NCBI GenBank assembly: GCA_030612385.1
Contig: JAUWNZ010000053.1
Coordinates: forward strand, 1 to 7,714
Origin: Pseudomonadota bacterium
Lineage (GTDB): Bacteria; Desulfobacterota; Syntrophia; Syntrophales; JADFWA01
Length of the DNA stretch: 7,714 nt
Reading direction: 5' to 3'
How positions within the stretch are numbered: the stretch's first letter is position 1; every line of letters begins with the position of its first letter. The position numbers and the translations under genes were made by a program. A model generated the notes under the pieces. It was not told the DNA's origin, did no database searches, and saw only the letters and a list, made by a program, of their open reading frames with translations. Shown here piece by piece: positions 4,914 to 7,714 of the stretch.

Positions 4914-6689
4914 CTACCGGAGTTCTTCGGCGGTCCGGCTCACTTCGACCTGCTCGGCCTCAAACTGCGCAATCTGATCGGCAAGCCCCGCAATACGCTG
5001 CGTGAGCTGTTCGATCTGCGCTGTTTCCGCCGACGCAGTCCCGGCAGTCGCCTCGGGATTCGGCTTCTCGGACGGCCGGGCGGTGGCATGAGCCTCAAGG
5101 TCTTCCTTCTTCAGCTTGATCTTCTCTTCGAGTTCCTTGCGAAAGTCCTCGGTCAGTTTGCTCTCGACTGAAACGACTTTCGCGTTGGCTTGATGAACTT
5201 CTTGCTTCTTCTGTGCGATGTCCTCCTCGGCCTGCTGCGTGCGGTATTCAATCACGTCATTAAGATTGGCCTTACCGAACTGATCCTGCGGCTTAACGTA
5301 GCGAAAGATAACTTCGTTGAGCGTCGCTCGGAACTCGTCATCCGCGATATTGGCGCAGATTCTCTCCAGATACTTTTGCGGTAGGTACTCGACCTTCTCC
5401 GGCAGGTGCGACGCGACCTGCGCGTTGAGGAGCTTGCGGTCCGGTTCCCCCTCGTACCAGTGAAGTGCGCCCTGAAAATGCTCGGCGCAGCCGCCTTTAA
5501 GAAATTTGTCCTTGTTTAGGAAGGAAAACAGCTCTTCCACTTTTCCTCCCGACATGCCCTTCAATGTCTGGTTGTGGCTGTTACCGAGCAGCCCGATGAT
5601 GTCCGTAACCGCGCTCTTGCCACTGCCCCTGTTTCCAATGATCGCGACAAGTTCTTTGCCGAGGACGATCTGCTCGTCGCAAAACCACGCGCCGTGCTGG
5701 TCTTGCTGATACCCGTCAATGCAGGTGATGTGGAGCGACTCGATGTACCGCGTCTTGTTCTCGCGGACACGGCGCTCGATCTCGGGTTCTTCGCCGATAA
5801 ACACGCGGTCCCGCGGCTCGAAAATAATCTGTTTGAGACCTTCAAAGGTGAGATCGGACTTGATCCACGTCGGTTCCAGCACGATACCGCTGCTGCTGTC
5901 AGAAATTACCTGTCCAAGACGCTCATCCAACTCCGAAAGGGAATGGGCATCGCAGGCCGACAGGACAGGTTTCGGCTCGGTGTGCTCAGTCTTGTCTTCG
6001 GCGCGGTCGGTAGAAAGAAAATATTCCACGTTGCCCGCGTTCCCGAAAAACGCATCGCTGAACTTGTCCACTTCATCGGTAATCAAGAGCTTGCGCTTCT
6101 TGCCGCGCTCGGGGCGGATACCGTCATTGTTCGCCGCGGCTATGATCAGAACGTAATCGAGCCGGTCCGCGTCCTTGCCGTAGGTTTCCTCAAGGGCGTC
6201 GCGGATGTACGCGCGTGTCGTCGTCGCTTCCTCGAAGTGGCTTTTTTCCGTCAGTTCCGAAGCCCTGACATGCCGGCCAGCACTGACAGTCTTGTTCGTC
6301 TTTAAGGACATCAGGAACAACTTGATCTTGTCCTCATGATCCGGGCGGAACGGATTGAAGACCAAGTGGATGTTGACCTCCTCCTGATTCTTGTTGACGA
6401 CATCGTTGGTTCTTAACTCGATATTCGGAAAGAATACCTTGTCAGAATATGGATAGCGTTCCTGAAATTTTGCGCGCGCGGATAAGTACCCATCGGCGGA
6501 GAAGTAATCAGTAATCCCAAACGCCTGCACGTCGGACTCGTGGAGCCGTTGACAGTATTCTTTCCATACATCGCCGTCATCGGATTTGAATTGATTGTTG
6601 AGTTTCGTACCAGGAGTGTGGATATGAAGATCCCACTTTCTCCACTCCGATCCTTTGGGCCAAGTTCTTGTCATGGCATCAACTTTCAT
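4914..6689 (-). CDS. trlF: TrlF-family PHP-domain / SMC-like ATPase, N-terminal half (ends at amber)
   Basis: The protein joins a PHP phosphoesterase domain to an SMC/RecN-like ABC ATPase, as in the family that NCBI names TrlF AAA-like ATPase. Numbered from the ATG at 6689 (an ATG at 6674 is also possible), the PHP motifs are WDLHIHTPGT (His22 and His24), GITDY (Asp61), Glu91, His108 and CDAH (Asp247 and His249). Walker A GNRGSGKS is at 352-359 and the Q-loop YLPQKYLE at about 435-442. A coiled coil starts near 485. The frame ends at TAG 4914-4916 inside this coil. A start at 6740 would lie within the upstream palindrome and is rejected. The family is often seen near restriction and other defence genes, so phage or plasmid defence is a reasonable but unproven role; the PHP domain suggests nuclease or phosphatase activity. 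Confidence 0.88.
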   Translation of the reverse strand: MKVDAMTRTWPKGSEWRKWDLHIHTPGTKLNNQFKSDDGDVWKEYCQRLHESDVQAFGITDYFSADGYLSARAKFQERYPYSDKVFFPNIELRTNDVVNKNQEEVNIHLVFNPFRPDHEDKIKLFLMSLKTNKTVSAGRHVRASELTEKSHFEEATTTRAYIRDALEETYGKDADRLDYVLIIAAANNDGIRPERGKKRKLLITDEVDKFSDAFFGNAGNVEYFLSTDRAEDKTEHTEPKPVLSACDAHSLSELDERLGQVISDSSSGIVLEPTWIKSDLTFEGLKQIIFEPRDRVFIGEEPEIERRVRENKTRYIESLHITCIDGYQQDQHGAWFCDEQIVLGKELVAIIGNRGSGKSAVTDIIGLLGNSHNQTLKGMSGGKVEELFSFLNKDKFLKGGCAEHFQGALHWYEGEPDRKLLNAQVASHLPEKVEYLPQKYLERICANIADDEFRATLNEVIFRYVKPQDQFGKANLNDVIEYRTQQAEEDIAQKKQEVHQANAKVVSVESKLTEDFRKELEEKIKLKKEDLEAHATARPSEKPNPEATAGTASAETAQIEQLTQRIAGLADQIAQFEAEQVEVSRTAEELR

Positions 6690-6698
6690 GAGAAACCC

Positions 6699-6870
6699 GC
6701 ATAATCGCGGTGCTGACCGGCACCGGGGCCGCACAAGCAAGCGTAGCTTGATTGTGCGGTTGCCGGTGTCCGGTCAAGCACCTTGTTCCGGCGCGTAGCG
6801 ACGGCACAAGGTGCTTGATGAAGTCAGCACCGCGATTCACGGCGGCGAAGCCGCCGTGAACAAGTTATTG
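6699..6870 (-). other. Cloverleaf palindrome upstream of trlF, possible multi-branched attC
   Basis: A perfect 15-bp outer stem pairs 6703-6717 (AATCGCGGTGCTGAC) with 6823-6837. It encloses two further hairpins. Arm one (6717-6773) has CCGG, CACCGG, CCGCACAA and CAAGC pairs closing on a GTA loop at 6743-6745. Arm two (6774-6818) has a perfect 13-bp stem TCAAGCACCTTGT, then CCG and CGC pairs, closing on another GTA loop at 6795-6797. A fourth hairpin, TTCACGGCGGC/GCCGCCGTGAA with a GAA loop, follows at 6836-6860. On the minus strand the structure ends in ATTATGC right before trlF, and TTATGC is complementary to the box after trlF. It starts near CAATAAC at 6870 to 6864, which fits the other consensus poorly. 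Confidence 0.7.
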
Positions 6871-6879
6871 AGCGGATAT

Positions 6880-6915
6880 GGATATCATCACCTTTGTAAT
6901 GATATCCGTCTTTTT
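6880..6915 (+). terminator. Perfect 9-bp hairpin followed by a T run
   Basis: GGATATCAT (6880-6888) pairs with ATGATATCC (6899-6907) across a 10-base loop, followed by GTCTTTTT. It has the form of a plus-strand intrinsic terminator, though A/T-rich, but no plus-strand gene precedes it. It might instead be a remnant of another mobile palindrome between the restriction-gene fragment and the cloverleaf. Confidence 0.3.
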
Positions 6916-7042
6916 AAATGTAGGAAGGGTTATGTTCCCCGCCCCTTGTGGTTTGCTGGAGTCGCGTCTTAAATATTCACTATTATAAACTAAACAGCCA
7001 TAATACCATTACTTAATATTTAAGATGTGATCCGCACTTTTT

Positions 7043-7573
7043 TTATTTACTCTCCAGAATCGGTTTTAAAATATCCGGGCTTTTTTCTGCAAAGCTGTTC
7101 ATCCGTTTTACGATCTCGCTGTCAGGGTTTGACCAGCGGTTGTGGAGTTCTTCAATTACATTTTCTTTTTGGTCGTCCGGCAACTGCTCAAAATCGTCAT
7201 TGCTCAATACTTGATTTAAATCCTGCTCAACAAATTTCAGGATGTCGATCTTTTTTTCTTTCATGTGGTCGGGGAAGTAGAGTTCGAAGACGAGGGCATC
7301 ATTTATTTTCTCAAAAGTCGAATGGGTAGAAACATTCTGGAATAAATCATATTCAATAATACAGTTTAAATGTTTTGATGTTTTGTTAAGCACGTTTAAA
7401 CGGTCTGTCCCTGGCACAGGGAAATTCTCTAAATATGAAGATTTAAATCTAAAATAGCCGCCTCTTAAAACTGCACCGGTATTCTTCAAATAAAACCAAA
7501 CCAATGATGAATTAAATATTGAATACAGCTGATGTGTGTACGTAAGATATTTTTTCCGGGGAATTATTGCATA
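7043..7573 (-). pseudogene. C-terminal remnant of a type IIG-like restriction-modification enzyme
   Basis: The reading frame (about 176 codons from 7573, or 153 from a TTG at 7504) starts in mid-domain: YAIIPRKKYLTYTHQLYSIFNSSLVWFYLKNTGAVLRGGYFRFKSSYLENFPVPG. This is the usual end of the target-recognition domain of Eco57I/TaqI-like fused methyltransferase-endonucleases. A helical C-terminal tail follows (KINDALVFELYFPDHMKEKKIDILKFVEQ). The family is normally around a thousand residues, with the nuclease and N6-adenine methylase domains upstream; none of that is present here. Upstream the frame meets the end of an IS630-family element, so insertion is the likely cause of the truncation. It has no plausible start of its own. 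The motif recognition is good; the precise enzyme class is inferred. Confidence 0.75.
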
Positions 7574-7714
7574 GCTAGTACAGCGTATATCCTAAAGCTT
7601 CGGATATAGGCGTTTCAATTTGATTCTGGCGTCCTTCGTCCTAAACTGCCAATCGACCTTGGTTTGACGGTTGTTCCGGTCGATATTCCATGCCGCCACT
7701 TCGGATCGCATCTT
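7572..7714 (-). mobile_element. IS630-family insertion sequence, partial, running off the window
   Basis: The end of an IS630-type transposase lies at the window edge. Beyond its stop codon there are only about 12-20 bases before the restriction-gene coding begins, enough for a terminal inverted repeat. IS630 elements insert at TA; TA dinucleotides at 7572-7573, 7576-7577 and 7579-7580 are candidates for the junction. The other end is outside the window. Confidence 0.6.
7592..7714 (-). CDS. IS630-family transposase, C-terminal fragment
   Basis: The minus-strand frame open at the window edge encodes 40 residues ending in TAG at 7592-7594. They read MRSEVAAWNIDRNNRQ, then KVDWQFRTKDARIKLKRLYP, close to the characteristic C-terminus of IS630 transposases (EVAAWE.. 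RN..... VDWQFTT.DARIKLKRLYP). These are DDE-type cut-and-paste enzymes with TA target preference; the catalytic residues would lie upstream, beyond the window. The frame is the same as that of the downstream restriction-gene fragment, separated only by the stop codon, which seems a coincidence of the insertion point. Confidence 0.8.
   Translation of the reverse strand, partial: KMRSEVAAWNIDRNNRQTKVDWQFRTKDARIKLKRLYPKL

Noticed and set aside
5574..6305. Long plus-strand open frames opposite the PHP-ATPase gene (for example 243 codons here)
   Set aside because: They are antisense shadows of a G+C-rich coding sequence with clear domain motifs on the minus strand; no motif is seen in them.
6690..6740. 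Longer PHP-ATPase start at 6740
   Set aside because: It lies within the loop region of the cloverleaf palindrome; family similarity begins only near MTRTWPKGSEWRKWDLHIHT.
6926..6941. Possible degenerate copy of the RAYT terminal repeat (minus strand CGGGGAACATAACCC)
   Set aside because: It resembles CGGGGACATAACAC with one inserted base and further mismatches, but is too short to separate from chance.

Overview
The window looks like an accessory 'defence and stabilisation' region of a Gram-negative bacterial chromosome. The lineage cannot be fixed from this sequence; the mix of gene types and base composition would suit an environmental, Desulfobacterota-like genome, but that is only a guess. 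All genes except one transposase lie on the minus strand. They differ sharply in base composition: the toxin-antitoxin genes are A+T-rich, while the large ATPase gene is G+C-rich. That pattern fits a collection of separately acquired modules.

Layout along the plus coordinates: 1-478 holds no supported gene but has several palindromes. 479-1062 is a hicA-hicB toxin-antitoxin pair. 1133-1264 is a long attC-like hairpin. 1304-1874 is a brnT-brnA toxin-antitoxin pair. 1932-1976 is what remains of another attC-like hairpin. 1997-2743 is an IS200-like/RAYT element with perfect 19-bp inverted ends. 2724-3356 is a GT32/OCH1-like glycosyltransferase gene whose 3' end has been cut off by that element. 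3390-3457 is a further attC-like hairpin. 3522-6689 is one long reading frame for a TrlF-type PHP-ATPase, interrupted by a single in-frame amber codon at 4914-4916. 6699-6870 is a large cloverleaf-shaped palindrome. 7043-7573 is the C-terminal remnant of a type IIG-like restriction-modification enzyme. 7592-7714 is the C-terminal end of an IS630-family transposase that seems to have broken it.

The main structural result is that the minus-strand genes behave like integron gene cassettes. For brnTA, hicAB and trlF, the 6-7 bases just before the gene are the exact reverse complement of the 7-base box just after it: GTTGTGC/GCACAAC, GTTAGCC/GGCTAAC and TTATGC/GCATAAC. This is what cassettes excised and inserted at attC sites should show, because the R' and R'' boxes of one cassette are complementary. 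Two of the boundaries lie in bulged hairpins of attC-like architecture. No integrase is visible, so this would be an integrase-less attC cluster (CALIN) or part of a longer array. The cassettes carry two toxin-antitoxin pairs, typical array stabilisers, and a putative anti-phage ATPase.

Mobile elements have since damaged the array. The RAYT-type element sits in the glycosyltransferase cassette, IS630 in the restriction gene, and a nonsense mutation (or recoded codon) in trlF.
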